The notes beneath the pieces are model-generated. The model searched no databases, was not told the origin of the DNA, and worked only from the letters and a program-made list of their open reading frames with translations. Position numbers and translations under genes: made by a program. Of a DNA stretch of 64,000 nt, positions 7,427-16,744 are shown in pieces (the first letter of the stretch is position 1; each line of letters opens with the position of its first letter). This DNA is from Acidiparvus fluvialis. GTDB taxonomy: Bacteria > Acidobacteriota > Holophagae > Holophagales > Holophagaceae. The stretch spans positions 1 through 64,000 of the forward strand of contig JBFSVS010000004.1 of assembly GCA_041263285.1 (NCBI GenBank), in the 5' to 3' direction.

Positions 7427-8716
7427 ATGATGGACTTTCATTCGGCTGATTGCTTTATCCCCGCCCTTCCGCCTGTTGATTTTGGAAAAGGGCTTACGCA
7501 GTTATCGGATCGATCTTTTTTTGGCATAAAGAAAGGGCTTCACAACACTCAAACTATTCTTAAAGCTCTTGGGCACCCCGATCGTCATTACCCAATAGTC
7601 TTGATCGGGGGTACGAATGGTAAAGGCAGTACCGGATCTATCTTGGCTCATGCCTGCCGGGCGTCGGGTTTGAAAGTGGGATGGACGACCAGCCCACATT
7701 TGACACACCCCCGAGAACGGATATGGATCAATGGACAATACATTGCCCCCCCTACTTTTAATCGCATTCTAGAAACGATCTTCCATAAAGAAAAAGACCT
7801 CGGAATCACATTGACTTATTTTGAGTCCATCATTGCCACGGCCTTGCAATCATTCTCAGAGGAGCACATCGATCTTGCCATTGTCGAAGTGGGCATGGGA
7901 GGTCGATGGGATGCGACCAATGTGACCGATCCCATCCTAAGTGTGATTACCAATGTGGGCTTAGATCATCAACAGTATCTCGGTCATACGAGAGAACTGA
8001 TTGGGCGAGAGAAGTTGGCTATTGCGCGCTCCCACCGTTCTCTTGTCTTAGGCCCTTCGTTATCTCAGGATTGGGTTGAACCCCTATTAGAGTGCTCACC
8101 CTCGGTTCACTTTACCTCTCCTCTCACAACCAACGTCCAGCTTTTCTGGAATCACTCGCTGATCGATGGCCAAAGATTTGGCTTAGCCGGCCGTCATCAA
8201 TTGGATAATCTGGCATGCGCTGAGGGAGCATTGGAGTGTTTAAGAAGCATGGGGTTCAAACTTCCGCACCACCTATGTAAGGAAAGTTTGGCCTTTCTTC
8301 ATTGGCCAGGACGACTTTCTGCACTCCCAGGGTTTGACAATGTGTGGCTAGACGGCGCGCATAATCCAGAAGGACTCGAAGCTCTCAGGGAGCATTGCAT
8401 AGCAACAGGTATGATCCCCCATCTTTATTTTGGGGTTATGAAAGATAAAGATCTCTCGGCGATAGTACAAGTACTCAAACACTTTCCGCACCAATCCATC
8501 ACTCTCCTTCAAGGAAAAGCAGATCGATTTGCAACGCTCGATAATCTCGGGACATTACTCTCATGCGCCTCCATTGATTATAAAAATCTTTCCTCATGGG
8601 ACGGATTAGAATCTCACATAAAAGTACACCAAGGAGACCCCGTCCTATTTCTAGGCTCACTTTATCTTGTAGGAGAAATCCTTGAGCATTTTGATTTAAT
8701 GCCTAACCCTGAGTAA
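7427..8716 (+). CDS. folC: Folylpolyglutamate synthase / dihydrofolate synthase
   Basis: 429 residues, Mur-ligase family. Adds glutamate to dihydropteroate and/or tetrahydrofolate. The ATP loop is GTNGKGSTGS, followed by WTTSPHLTHPRERI. The motif EVGMGGRWDATNV and SVITNVGLDHQQYLG, and LDGAHNPEGLEAL in the C-terminal domain, are diagnostic of FolC. Two ATGs stand in tandem at 7427 and 7430. The folate theme returns near 55-59 kb with a PTPS-III-like protein and an Mtd1-like dehydrogenase. Confidence 0.93.
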   Translation: MMDFHSADCFIPALPPVDFGKGLTQLSDRSFFGIKKGLHNTQTILKALGHPDRHYPIVLIGGTNGKGSTGSILAHACRASGLKVGWTTSPHLTHPRERIWINGQYIAPPTFNRILETIFHKEKDLGITLTYFESIIATALQSFSEEHIDLAIVEVGMGGRWDATNVTDPILSVITNVGLDHQQYLGHTRELIGREKLAIARSHRSLVLGPSLSQDWVEPLLECSPSVHFTSPLTTNVQLFWNHSLIDGQRFGLAGRHQLDNLACAEGALECLRSMGFKLPHHLCKESLAFLHWPGRLSALPGFDNVWLDGAHNPEGLEALREHCIATGMIPHLYFGVMKDKDLSAIVQVLKHFPHQSITLLQGKADRFATLDNLGTLLSCASIDYKNLSSWDGLESHIKVHQGDPVLFLGSLYLVGEILEHFDLMPNPE

Positions 8717-8734
8717 TAAGACAAAAGAGCAATG

Positions 8735-8740
8735 TAAACT
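8735..8740 (+). promoter_or_regulatory. TAAACT element before thiG
   Basis: TGTAAACTATA context, 19 bases before the thiG ATG. One of seven TAAACT copies in similar positions; read as a candidate -10 box. Confidence 0.35.
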
Positions 8741-8759
8741 ATATTCCTGTGGAGTATCA

Positions 8760-9560
8760 ATGGGTTGGCAGTTAGGTCCGCTTGAGTTCTCAAATCGACT
8801 TATTTTGGGAACGGGGAAATATCCCTCGTTCGATGTCATGCAGGCCTGTCATCAGGCCGCTGAAGTAGAGATGATTACCTTGGCCGTTCGTCGTTTTGAC
8901 CTGAGTGCAGAAGGCAAAACCAACATTCTCCATTGGATCCCCCCCCATTTACGTATTCTTCCTAATACAGCCGGATGTTATAACGCTGAAGATGCTGTGC
9001 GTGTGGCACGATTAGCTCGAGAAGCGCTTGAAACGGATTGGATCAAACTCGAGGTGATCGGAGATCCCCATTCTTTGTATCCGGATAATGAAGCAACCCT
9101 CGTTGCAGCTCAAGCGCTAGCCAAAGAAAAATTTATTATCTTACCCTACGTAAACGCCGATCCTATTTTGGCAAAAAAATTAGCCGATCTTGGTTGTGCA
9201 GCTGTTATGCCTCTCGGGAGTGCGATTGGCTCAGGCCAAGGGGTCCAGAACCCTTCCGCTCTTCAGTTGATATGCGAAACGCTCAAGCCCTACAAGATTC
9301 CCATGATTGTCGATGCAGGCGTAGGAACAGCGAGTGACGCTTGTATTGCCATGGAACTCGGCGCAGATGGAGTACTAATGAATACGGCGGTAGCCGAAGC
9401 GAAAAACCCGGTCGTAATGGCTGCAGCGATGTGTGCTGCCATTCGCGCCGGACGACTTGCTTTTGAAGCAGGGCGTATGCCCCATCGATCCTCCGCTCAA
9501 CCAAGTAGTCCAACCCAGGGAGTTATTATGTCGTCTGCTAAGTACAGCGAGAGTCTCTAA
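8760..9560 (+). CDS. thiG: Thiazole synthase ThiG
   Basis: 266 residues. Condenses deoxyxylulose phosphate, dehydroglycine and ThiS-thiocarboxylate to the thiamine thiazole. Landmarks: LILGTGKYPSFDVM, LAVRRFDL, PNTAGCYNAEDAVRVARLA, WIKLEVIGD (catalytic Lys), YVNADPILAKKLADLGCAAV and MPLGSAIGSGQGVQNP, then a phosphate loop near VDAGVGTASDA. GGAG lies five bases before the ATG. thiS, thiF, thiH/thiO, thiC and thiE are not in the window, so the gene stands alone. The next gene's ATG directly abuts its stop codon. Confidence 0.93.
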   Translation: MGWQLGPLEFSNRLILGTGKYPSFDVMQACHQAAEVEMITLAVRRFDLSAEGKTNILHWIPPHLRILPNTAGCYNAEDAVRVARLAREALETDWIKLEVIGDPHSLYPDNEATLVAAQALAKEKFIILPYVNADPILAKKLADLGCAAVMPLGSAIGSGQGVQNPSALQLICETLKPYKIPMIVDAGVGTASDACIAMELGADGVLMNTAVAEAKNPVVMAAAMCAAIRAGRLAFEAGRMPHRSSAQPSSPTQGVIMSSAKYSESL

Positions 9561-11243
9561 ATGAGTAAAGTGACTTTAAAAATCTGTTTTTATTTTCTTA
9601 TTTTTTCAACACTGAATATTTTTCCACAAGCAAATCCTCGACCTCGCTTAGTAGTCATACTATCGGTGGACCAATTATCCGCTGACTTAGTAGGCCGCTA
9701 TCAACCTCAATGGTCTTGGGGTTTTAAAACCCTTTTCAAAGAGGGAGTTGTTTTTTCTCAAGCTTATCAATCTCATGCCTCTACCGAGACAGCGCCAGGA
9801 CATGCCACGATCTTGTCGGGTCGATATCCCTCACATACCGGGATCGTGAGTAATACATGGTTTGGTCCAGGCTTTAAACGAATTGACTCGACCGAAGATG
9901 ATAATGCTTCGGTTTTGCTTGCTCCGGCGGGGCGAAAAGGAGCGAGCAATAGTTGGTTCTCGGGCACTAGTTTGGGCGATTGGCTCATTCGTCAAGACCC
10001 TCATTCGCGAGTTGTCGCTATTGCCGGGAAAGACCGCTCGAGTATTTTTATGGCAGGTTCTTCCACTTCTCATGTCTATTGGTTTGAGCCCTTTATAGGG
10101 TTCACCACCTCAATCGCTTATCGACTTGACTTGCCCCCTTGGCTTCTAAGGGCCAACGAACAGTGGCTTAAGTCCCTAGAAAAGCAATCGATTGTTTGGT
10201 CGGCTTCAAAAACCAATCCTTCAGCAACTAATCCTCAATCTTATCTTTTGGATGGAGATTATTTCGGAGAAAGAATCATCAAGACGGGTCTTCCCAAGAC
10301 CATTAAAACCATTAATGATCCTGTAGATTCTAGTTTTTTTAAACGCTTTCGAGCCACCCCTTTTTATGACGAACTCATTCTTCAATTTGCACAAAAAGTA
10401 ATTGAGGAAGAAAAACTGGGTCAAGGAAGTCGTCTTGATGTCTTGGCAATCGGTCTTTCTGCAACGGATTATATAGGACACAACTTTGGAACCGGTGGAC
10501 CCGAAATGCAGGATCACCTTTTAAAGTTAGACCAAGCCCTCGGTTCCTTTATCGGGTACCTAAAATCGATAGATTCAAACGTGGTAATTGTCCTCACTGC
10601 AGATCATGGTGCCCCTGACTTTGCTGAACGATTAAACGCACAAGGTCTTAAAGCCGAGAGAGATTCGTATACCTCATGGCTGAAAGAACTTAATGCGCTT
10701 GCTCAAATTCAATTAGCCCTCTCGCCTACCGACACCTCGGGCATCTTTAAGGTGACAGGGAATCCTCCGAGTGAACTCTACCTTAATCAGGTAGCGCTCG
10801 GGATAGACACCGATCCGTCTCTTCGAGCAAAACTAATGCCCAAACTCCTCGCGATGGTCAAAACCGCTCCTCATGTTGCCGAGGCTTTCAGTCGTGAAGA
10901 AATAGAGCAAGCCGCCGTTCCTCCCAAATCCGATCCTCGAACACTATCGATGTCTCAACGGTTTCATATGAGTTACGATCCTCGTCGTTCAGGTGATATT
11001 TTTATTGTTTTCAAACCGTACACCACATGGGGCATGGGGGGATCTCAACATGGGAGTCCAATGAACTATGATCGCCATGTCCCCCTTGTATTTTGGGGTC
11101 CATGGAAACATCAGATCATAACGGAAGGTGTAGAAATTGTAGACCTAGCGCCTACCCTCGCCTCAGAATTAGGCATTAAGCCCCTACAAGTACTCGACGG
11201 AAAAATATTAAACCTTCAACCAAAGATCAAAATCACTCGATGA
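9561..11243 (+). CDS. Secreted PafA-like alkaline phosphatase
   Basis: 560 residues with an N-terminal hydrophobic signal segment (about 5-22). An alkaline phosphatase superfamily hydrolase, probably periplasmic, releasing phosphate from monoesters. Zinc ligands and nucleophile can be placed: Asp in ILSVDQLSAD, the Thr nucleophile in STETAPGHATILSGRYPSH, Asp/His in SATDYIGHNFG, Asp-His in LTADHGAPD, and the last His in SQHGSPMNYD. The KDR triplet in IAGKDRSS matches the Lys and Arg that mark PafA-type monoesterases. The ATG directly follows the thiG stop, and marC overlaps its end by four bases. Confidence 0.85.
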   Translation: MSKVTLKICFYFLIFSTLNIFPQANPRPRLVVILSVDQLSADLVGRYQPQWSWGFKTLFKEGVVFSQAYQSHASTETAPGHATILSGRYPSHTGIVSNTWFGPGFKRIDSTEDDNASVLLAPAGRKGASNSWFSGTSLGDWLIRQDPHSRVVAIAGKDRSSIFMAGSSTSHVYWFEPFIGFTTSIAYRLDLPPWLLRANEQWLKSLEKQSIVWSASKTNPSATNPQSYLLDGDYFGERIIKTGLPKTIKTINDPVDSSFFKRFRATPFYDELILQFAQKVIEEEKLGQGSRLDVLAIGLSATDYIGHNFGTGGPEMQDHLLKLDQALGSFIGYLKSIDSNVVIVLTADHGAPDFAERLNAQGLKAERDSYTSWLKELNALAQIQLALSPTDTSGIFKVTGNPPSELYLNQVALGIDTDPSLRAKLMPKLLAMVKTAPHVAEAFSREEIEQAAVPPKSDPRTLSMSQRFHMSYDPRRSGDIFIVFKPYTTWGMGGSQHGSPMNYDRHVPLVFWGPWKHQIITEGVEIVDLAPTLASELGIKPLQVLDGKILNLQPKIKITR

Positions 11244-11905
11244 CCCTAGAAACATTTTTTTCTACAAGTTCTTATCTGATTGGAGTGCTTGCCTCATTGT
11301 TTTCTGTATTGAATCCCGTGAGTGCCTCGGTGGTTTTCGCCTCAGCGACGGCTAATGTAGATTCAATGGCCATGAAAAAGATGGCACGACGCGCCTGTAC
11401 GACGGCAGGTCTTGCGATGATTGTCTTTGCAGTACTAGGACAGTTTATCTTTAGCTTTTTTGGTTTTACAGCCCTCGCGATGAAATTTGTAGGAGGTATT
11501 TTGGTTTTATCCCGGTCCTTTGCTATGCTGTCGGGCGATAGCCAAGATCGGATTACTCCTCAGGAACAGGATGCGGCGCGCCACCGTCTTCCCGAAGATT
11601 ATGCCGTGATTCCCTTTGGCATTCCTCTTCTTGCTGGCCCTGGGACACTCAGTACAGTGATGGGTTTTGTGACAGAAGTGTCTTTGTGGGACTACGCCTT
11701 AGTTCTGTTAGCTATTTTGACGAATATTACCTTGACGTATTTTGTTCTCATTAATGCCACCCGCATCTTTAAAAAACTAGGAACCCTCGGCGAAAAAATT
11801 CTTACGAAACTAATGGGGCTGATCTTGGCAGGCGTGGGGATGCAGTTTCTCATCAACGGAATACTCTCGTTGACCACTCAAATTCGTTCACTCACCCCTC
11901 CCTAA
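11240..11905 (+). CDS. MarC-family integral membrane protein
   Basis: 221 residues, about six membrane segments. Matches the MarC/UPF0056 family: LFSVLNPVSASVVFASAT in the first helix region, FVGGILVLSRSFAML, and FGIPLLAGPGTLSTVM before helix four. The family's function is unsettled despite the multiple-antibiotic-resistance name. It overlaps the phosphatase stop by four bases (ATGA), so coupled translation is likely. Confidence 0.88.
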   Translation: MTLETFFSTSSYLIGVLASLFSVLNPVSASVVFASATANVDSMAMKKMARRACTTAGLAMIVFAVLGQFIFSFFGFTALAMKFVGGILVLSRSFAMLSGDSQDRITPQEQDAARHRLPEDYAVIPFGIPLLAGPGTLSTVMGFVTEVSLWDYALVLLAILTNITLTYFVLINATRIFKKLGTLGEKILTKLMGLILAGVGMQFLINGILSLTTQIRSLTPP

Positions 11906-11941
11906 AACTCATCACCCTTCCTTCTCTGCCATGCTTAATCT

Positions 11942-13045
11942 ATGACTATTCAGGGCCTCAGTCGTTTTACCCAAAAGACGATGCGTCTCTCTTCAACTTG
12001 GGTTGTGATCGTCATACTCACGTTCTTTCTTTTGGGTACTTTTTTATTCCAAAATAAAAATCTGCTCCTCATCCCGCAACTCAATTTTTGGCTGGGGCTC
12101 ATTTTTTTATTTTCATCCTATCCCGTTGGTATCGGACTACTATCCCCTCTTCCATGGCTTTATTCGGGCGATGACGAACTTCGAGCTGGAATTACAAGAG
12201 GAGCGCTTCAGTCGATCATTTTTAATTCTTTATGGCTCGCCGTCGCCTACAGTATTGCTTTTTTTATTTTGTCCGATGGAGATAAGGGGGTACCCGCCCA
12301 TTTTGTTGGCGAGGAAATTGGCCAACACTTTAAATATTGGGATTGGGTGAAGCGGGCCCCGGTCAACTCCGTGCTATCGACCATCATCGGTGCCCTGATT
12401 GCCAATGGCAGGGTTGAAAAAATAGAAAAAGAAACCATGACCGAAGCTCTCAGCCAAATCCGGCTCCGTGGGCTCCAGGCGCAATTATCGCCCCATGTCC
12501 TTCACAACTCTCTCAACGGCCTTGCCGAATTAGTTCATCAAAATCCTATCAAAGCGGAGAGGGGTATATTGGGACTCTCAGCCTTGTATCGGCAATTTCT
12601 CGATTTTTCAGTCCAACACAAGAGTACGATCGGCAAAGAGAAAATCTTTATTGAGCATTGGGCTGATTTAGAGATTCTACGCTTAGGCTCTCGATTACAC
12701 ATAGAATGGCAATGGGACGATAGTTTAAACTCTATCCCCATACCTCCACTTGTTCTTCAACCACTCGTAGAAAATGCTATCAAACATGGTGTAACACCTT
12801 CGATCCATCCTTGTATTCTTCGTATTCAATCCTTTCGCATGCCCGATGGACGCATCTCTCTATCCGTAGAAAATAACGGTATTTCTCTCGATCCTCGCTT
12901 CGCCTGGGGGCTAGGACTTACCAATCTAGATTCGAGACTTAAAATTGTTTATGGAAATCAATCTTCGCTGCAATTGCTTAAGCGAGACGATTGGACCTAC
13001 GCCCAAGTAATTATTCCAGATCATTATTTAGGATGGTCTTTATGA
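11942..13045 (+). CDS. LytS/YehU-type sensor histidine kinase
   Basis: 367 residues. Four or so hydrophobic segments occupy the first 155 residues, with no recognisable sensor domain. The His_kinase domain follows: the phosphorylated His is in LQAQLSPHVLHNSLN (H185; usual form QxNPHFLFNTLN). The ATPase N-box is PLVENAIKHG (about 272-281), and the G-boxes appear as VENNG and WGLGLTNLDSRL. It should phosphorylate the LytTR regulator encoded next, whose ATG overlaps this gene's TGA. The signal is unknown. Confidence 0.88.
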   Translation: MTIQGLSRFTQKTMRLSSTWVVIVILTFFLLGTFLFQNKNLLLIPQLNFWLGLIFLFSSYPVGIGLLSPLPWLYSGDDELRAGITRGALQSIIFNSLWLAVAYSIAFFILSDGDKGVPAHFVGEEIGQHFKYWDWVKRAPVNSVLSTIIGALIANGRVEKIEKETMTEALSQIRLRGLQAQLSPHVLHNSLNGLAELVHQNPIKAERGILGLSALYRQFLDFSVQHKSTIGKEKIFIEHWADLEILRLGSRLHIEWQWDDSLNSIPIPPLVLQPLVENAIKHGVTPSIHPCILRIQSFRMPDGRISLSVENNGISLDPRFAWGLGLTNLDSRLKIVYGNQSSLQLLKRDDWTYAQVIIPDHYLGWSL

Positions 13046-13767
13046 AAGCGCTCATTATTGATGATGAGCCACTCGCGAGACAAAGACTTCGTCGATTACT
13101 TAACGAGCTCGATGTCGAGGTTGTAGGCGAGTTTGCAGATGGTCCCGATGCACTAGCATGGTTCAAAGAACACAATGAACCTGATGTGTGCTTTCTTGAT
13201 ATACAGATGCCCGGTGCCAGTGGCTTAGAAATCATTGCAGAACTGCCCCATACCTTAAACGTCGTCTTTGTCACCGCTTTTGATCAACACGCTGTGAATG
13301 CCTTTGATCTTGAAGCGTCCGATTATCTTCTCAAGCCTGTTTCCAAAGATCGCCTCGCGCGCTGTCTCGATCGTTTACAGACTTTGCCGCCCCCGAAGCG
13401 TAAAGAGCAAGCCCTCTCTATTGGCTCACGCTATCCCGTCAAAGTAGGGAATGGCTATGTCTTCATAGATCTTAAACGCACGACACACTTTGAGGTAGAA
13501 GAAGAGTCCGTATGGGCTTGGGTACAACTAGGCCCCGATGGCCACCAGCGCTTTCGAACCCTATGGGATACGCTCGCTCAAGTCGAAACACGGTTCATCC
13601 ACGAAGGTCTTATCCGTATTCAACGACATCTTCTTTTAAGAACCCAAGCTATTTTAGGTGCTCGTACACTCGAAGGCGGTCGTCTTTCTGTGCGCGTCGC
13701 AGAGGGGGTTGAATTAGAAGTAAGTCGGTCGGTCACGCCTCAAATCAAAGAGATCTGCGGTCTCTAA
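13042..13767 (+). CDS. LytTR-family response regulator
   Basis: 241 residues from the ATG at 13042, which overlaps the kinase stop by four bases (ATGA). I prefer it to upstream in-frame starts because ALIIDDEPLARQRLRRLL begins immediately after it. Receiver domain: acidic pair D7-D8, phosphoacceptor D53 (FLDIQMPG), T78 and K98 (YLLKPV). The C-terminal LytTR DNA-binding domain runs from about 137 to the end, with the strand-rich IRIQRHLLLRTQAI segment. With the upstream kinase it makes a complete two-component pair. Its targets are not apparent; the downstream secreted propeller gene is one candidate. Confidence 0.9.
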   Translation: MKALIIDDEPLARQRLRRLLNELDVEVVGEFADGPDALAWFKEHNEPDVCFLDIQMPGASGLEIIAELPHTLNVVFVTAFDQHAVNAFDLEASDYLLKPVSKDRLARCLDRLQTLPPPKRKEQALSIGSRYPVKVGNGYVFIDLKRTTHFEVEEESVWAWVQLGPDGHQRFRTLWDTLAQVETRFIHEGLIRIQRHLLLRTQAILGARTLEGGRLSVRVAEGVELEVSRSVTPQIKEICGL

Positions 13768-13801
13768 GGAATTGACTTCGGTGGCCTTTCCTCACTGAGG
13801 C

Positions 13802-13807
13802 TAAACT
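13802..13807 (+). promoter_or_regulatory. TAAACT element before the beta-propeller gene
   Basis: Same hexamer as before thiG, serS, rseP and others; 22 bases before the ATG at 13830. GAGG follows as Shine-Dalgarno. Confidence 0.3.
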
Positions 13808-13829
13808 GTGGAGACACGAGGTCCATCCT

Positions 13830-16736
13830 ATGCGCAAAGTATTTCCTTTTTTAGTCTCCATATGTCTTGTAGGTCAAGCGATTCACCCCAAGATTCAAGA
13901 GTCCCAGACCTTCCACCCCAAAATTTCAACAGCAAGCCCGATGGCTCGAGAGGAATCTTTCCAAGTTCGTAAGCAAATGGTGCTCGCAAGTCCATTGAAG
14001 GGCATACCTTTTAGATCGGTAGGACCCATGGCGCAAGGGGGTCGTGTCGTCGATATTTCGGTAGATGCGAATCAACCCCACCATTGGATGGTGGCTTTTG
14101 CAACGGGTGGCCTTTGGATTACTCACAATGATGGTGCGAGTTGGACCCCGTTGTTCGACCAGGAAGAAGTTGGAATTATTGGTGCCCTCGCCGTCCGCTG
14201 GGGAAACCAAGGACAGCCTCAAGAAATATGGATTGGAACGGGCGAACCAAATGCGAGTCGTAGTTCATACGCAGGTGCTGGCCTTTATCATTCACAGAAC
14301 GGTGGGCAAACTTGGCGTCGCGCAGGTTTAAAAAATAGCCATCGTATTGCACGCATTGTCCTTCATCCCACGGATTATCAAACCGTTTATGTAGCCGCCC
14401 AAGGCCCTCTCTATACCGACGGAGGGGAACGAGGCATTTATAAAACGACGGATAACGGAATAACCTGGGTGCAGAGCCTCAAAGGAGGCGATCGCGTGGG
14501 AGCGACTGATGTATTGATGGATTTCGCTAATCCCAATATTGTTTATGCAGCCTTATGGGAAAAAGATCGTAAGCCGTGGAATTTTCTAGAAAGCGGTCCT
14601 GGTAGTGGGATTTATAAAACGACTGATGGCGGAGCCAACTGGACTCTCGTCATGGAAGGCCTACCTCGTGGTGCCGGTGTAGGTCGTATTGGCCTTGGGC
14701 AGAGTCGACAAAACCCTCAAAAGATCTATGCCTTTATGGATAATCAGAACCTAAGACCTACCGATGAAATCAACCCTTACGAAGATGTAACTCGGTTGAC
14801 GGCAAAAAAAATTCGCTCTATGTCCAAAGATCAATTCCTTAAACTCGAACCGAGAACCCTCCAAAACTTTATTCGAAGTAATGATCTAGATCCGTCATTG
14901 CGTGCCGAGACTGTTCTCGAAGATATCTCAAAAGGTACACTCCAAATTCGCGACCTCTTAAATGCCATCAACGATGATAACGCGGCACTTTTTGAAACGG
15001 ACATTATAGGACCCGAACTGTATGTGACGATTGATGGAGCGGCACGTTGGACCAAAACCCATCATCAGCGGCTTGATAATCTGATCAATACCTATGGATA
15101 TTATTTCGGACAGCTGGCGGTAGATCCGACGGATGACCGCCATGTTTATTTGATGGGAGTTCCCGTCATCCAGACGCGAGACGGGGGTAAGACCTTCGAA
15201 AGCGCTAATGGAGAAGAAGGCGCCATCCCTCATGTTGATCACCATGCGATGTGGATCAATCCCAAGAACCCTCAGCACATTATTTTAGGAAATGACGGAG
15301 GTCTTAATATTTCATCCGATGGCGGGAGCAGCTGGCGAGAAATTGAAAATTTAGCCGTAGGCCAATTCTATACGGTCGAAGTCGACCAGGCTGAACCCTA
15401 TCAAATCTATGGTGGGCTTCAAGACAATGGGGTGATGACAGGGCCGGCTAACAGACTACGACCCCGACAGGGTCGCGATACGTGGAAATCGATTTACGGG
15501 GGGGACGGTGGATTTGTGCAAGTCAATCCTCAAGATAATCAAACTATCTATACGGAAAGTCAATTTGGATTCATGTCGCGACTCAAAGGCGCCGAACGAA
15601 AATCTATACGCCCTCATGCCGCTCTTCAAGACGATCCCTATCGTTTTAATTGGCAGACGCCGATCAAAATGTCTACCCATGCACCGGATGTGATCTATAC
15701 CGGGACCCAAAAGGTACTTCGAAGTATGGATCGCGGCGATACGTGGGTTGAACTAAGCGGAGATTTAACGACGAAGCCTCGCTTGGGGGATGTGCCCTAT
15801 GGCACCATCAGCGCATTGACCGAAAGCCCAAAGCGATTTGGTGTTCTCTTTGCGGGTACTGATGATGGACTCGTACATGTGACGAAGGATGGAGGACGAT
15901 CATGGACCAATATTTCTAAAGGACTCCCCCGACAACGTTGGGTCTCGAGATTAGAGGCTAGTCGTTTTCAAGAAGGAACTATCTACGTTGTTTTAAATGC
16001 ATATCGCAATGATTTACAAGAAACATTGCTTTATAAATCAACGGACTTCGGCTCGACTTGGCAGTCCATCAAGGGTAATTTACCTGAAGAAAACTTCAAT
16101 GTACTTCGCGAAGATCCTTCTAATCCATCGATCCTCTATGCCGGTTCTGATGCTGGAGTATATTGTTCACTGAATGGCGGGCGCTCGTGGGATGTATTAG
16201 GTCAAGGTTTACCTAGGGTCCCCGTGCACGATATGGTGATCCAATCCAAAGCCAAGGATTTAGTAGTTGCGACACACGGGCGAAGTGTTTATGTTGCTCC
16301 CTTAAATGTGTTGCAGGGCTATACCGATACAATTCGTTCGAAAAAAGCACATCTTTTTGAAACTCCCAAGATCGCAGCTCGAACTTGGTGGGCTAATGAT
16401 CGACCTACCTGGTTTAACCCCATCACTGAAGACCCCTTAGATCTTTACTTTCACGTAGCCGCCTCCGGTCTTACTCGTCTTCGATTAGTTAATTCAGAGG
16501 GTCAAGAGGTTAAAGCCTGGCAAGTCCAAGCTACGGCAGGATTGAATCACTTTACCTGGGATTATCTGGTGGATCCTACGGGGTTGAAAAATGTACCCCC
16601 AGGAAGACGCCCCTTCGTTACGGCGGGGACTTATCAACTCTCCATGGAATTTGAGGGAGTCATTTTGACCGTACCTTTAACGGTTAGTAAACCTGCTGAA
16701 GACACCCCAGGATTTCGTCGTCGAGGTGGTCCTTAA
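13830..16736 (+). CDS. Secreted sortilin/VPS10-like BNR beta-propeller protein
   Basis: 968 residues with a signal peptide (about 1-18). Eleven BNR/Asp-box repeats of the SxDGGxTW type can be read along the chain: THNDGASW, SQNGGQTW, TTDNGITW, TTDGGANW, TIDGAARW, TRDGGKTF, SSDGGSSW, SMDRGDTW, TKDGGRSW, STDFGSTW and SLNGGRSW. Together they form one or two large beta-propellers. The C-terminal part (about 840-960) has WQVQATAGLNHFTWDYLVD, like a FlgD-type Ig fold. Such proteins are abundant in Acidobacteriota and Bacteroidota and are often annotated as glycosyl hydrolases without proof. I see no assignable catalytic site. Probably extracellular or periplasmic; the ligand is unknown. It converges on the cystathionine gene, eight bases away. 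Confidence 0.82.
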   Translation: MRKVFPFLVSICLVGQAIHPKIQESQTFHPKISTASPMAREESFQVRKQMVLASPLKGIPFRSVGPMAQGGRVVDISVDANQPHHWMVAFATGGLWITHNDGASWTPLFDQEEVGIIGALAVRWGNQGQPQEIWIGTGEPNASRSSYAGAGLYHSQNGGQTWRRAGLKNSHRIARIVLHPTDYQTVYVAAQGPLYTDGGERGIYKTTDNGITWVQSLKGGDRVGATDVLMDFANPNIVYAALWEKDRKPWNFLESGPGSGIYKTTDGGANWTLVMEGLPRGAGVGRIGLGQSRQNPQKIYAFMDNQNLRPTDEINPYEDVTRLTAKKIRSMSKDQFLKLEPRTLQNFIRSNDLDPSLRAETVLEDISKGTLQIRDLLNAINDDNAALFETDIIGPELYVTIDGAARWTKTHHQRLDNLINTYGYYFGQLAVDPTDDRHVYLMGVPVIQTRDGGKTFESANGEEGAIPHVDHHAMWINPKNPQHIILGNDGGLNISSDGGSSWREIENLAVGQFYTVEVDQAEPYQIYGGLQDNGVMTGPANRLRPRQGRDTWKSIYGGDGGFVQVNPQDNQTIYTESQFGFMSRLKGAERKSIRPHAALQDDPYRFNWQTPIKMSTHAPDVIYTGTQKVLRSMDRGDTWVELSGDLTTKPRLGDVPYGTISALTESPKRFGVLFAGTDDGLVHVTKDGGRSWTNISKGLPRQRWVSRLEASRFQEGTIYVVLNAYRNDLQETLLYKSTDFGSTWQSIKGNLPEENFNVLREDPSNPSILYAGSDAGVYCSLNGGRSWDVLGQGLPRVPVHDMVIQSKAKDLVVATHGRSVYVAPLNVLQGYTDTIRSKKAHLFETPKIAARTWWANDRPTWFNPITEDPLDLYFHVAASGLTRLRLVNSEGQEVKAWQVQATAGLNHFTWDYLVDPTGLKNVPPGRRPFVTAGTYQLSMEFEGVILTVPLTVSKPAEDTPGFRRRGGP

Positions 16737-16744
16737 GCAAAGGC

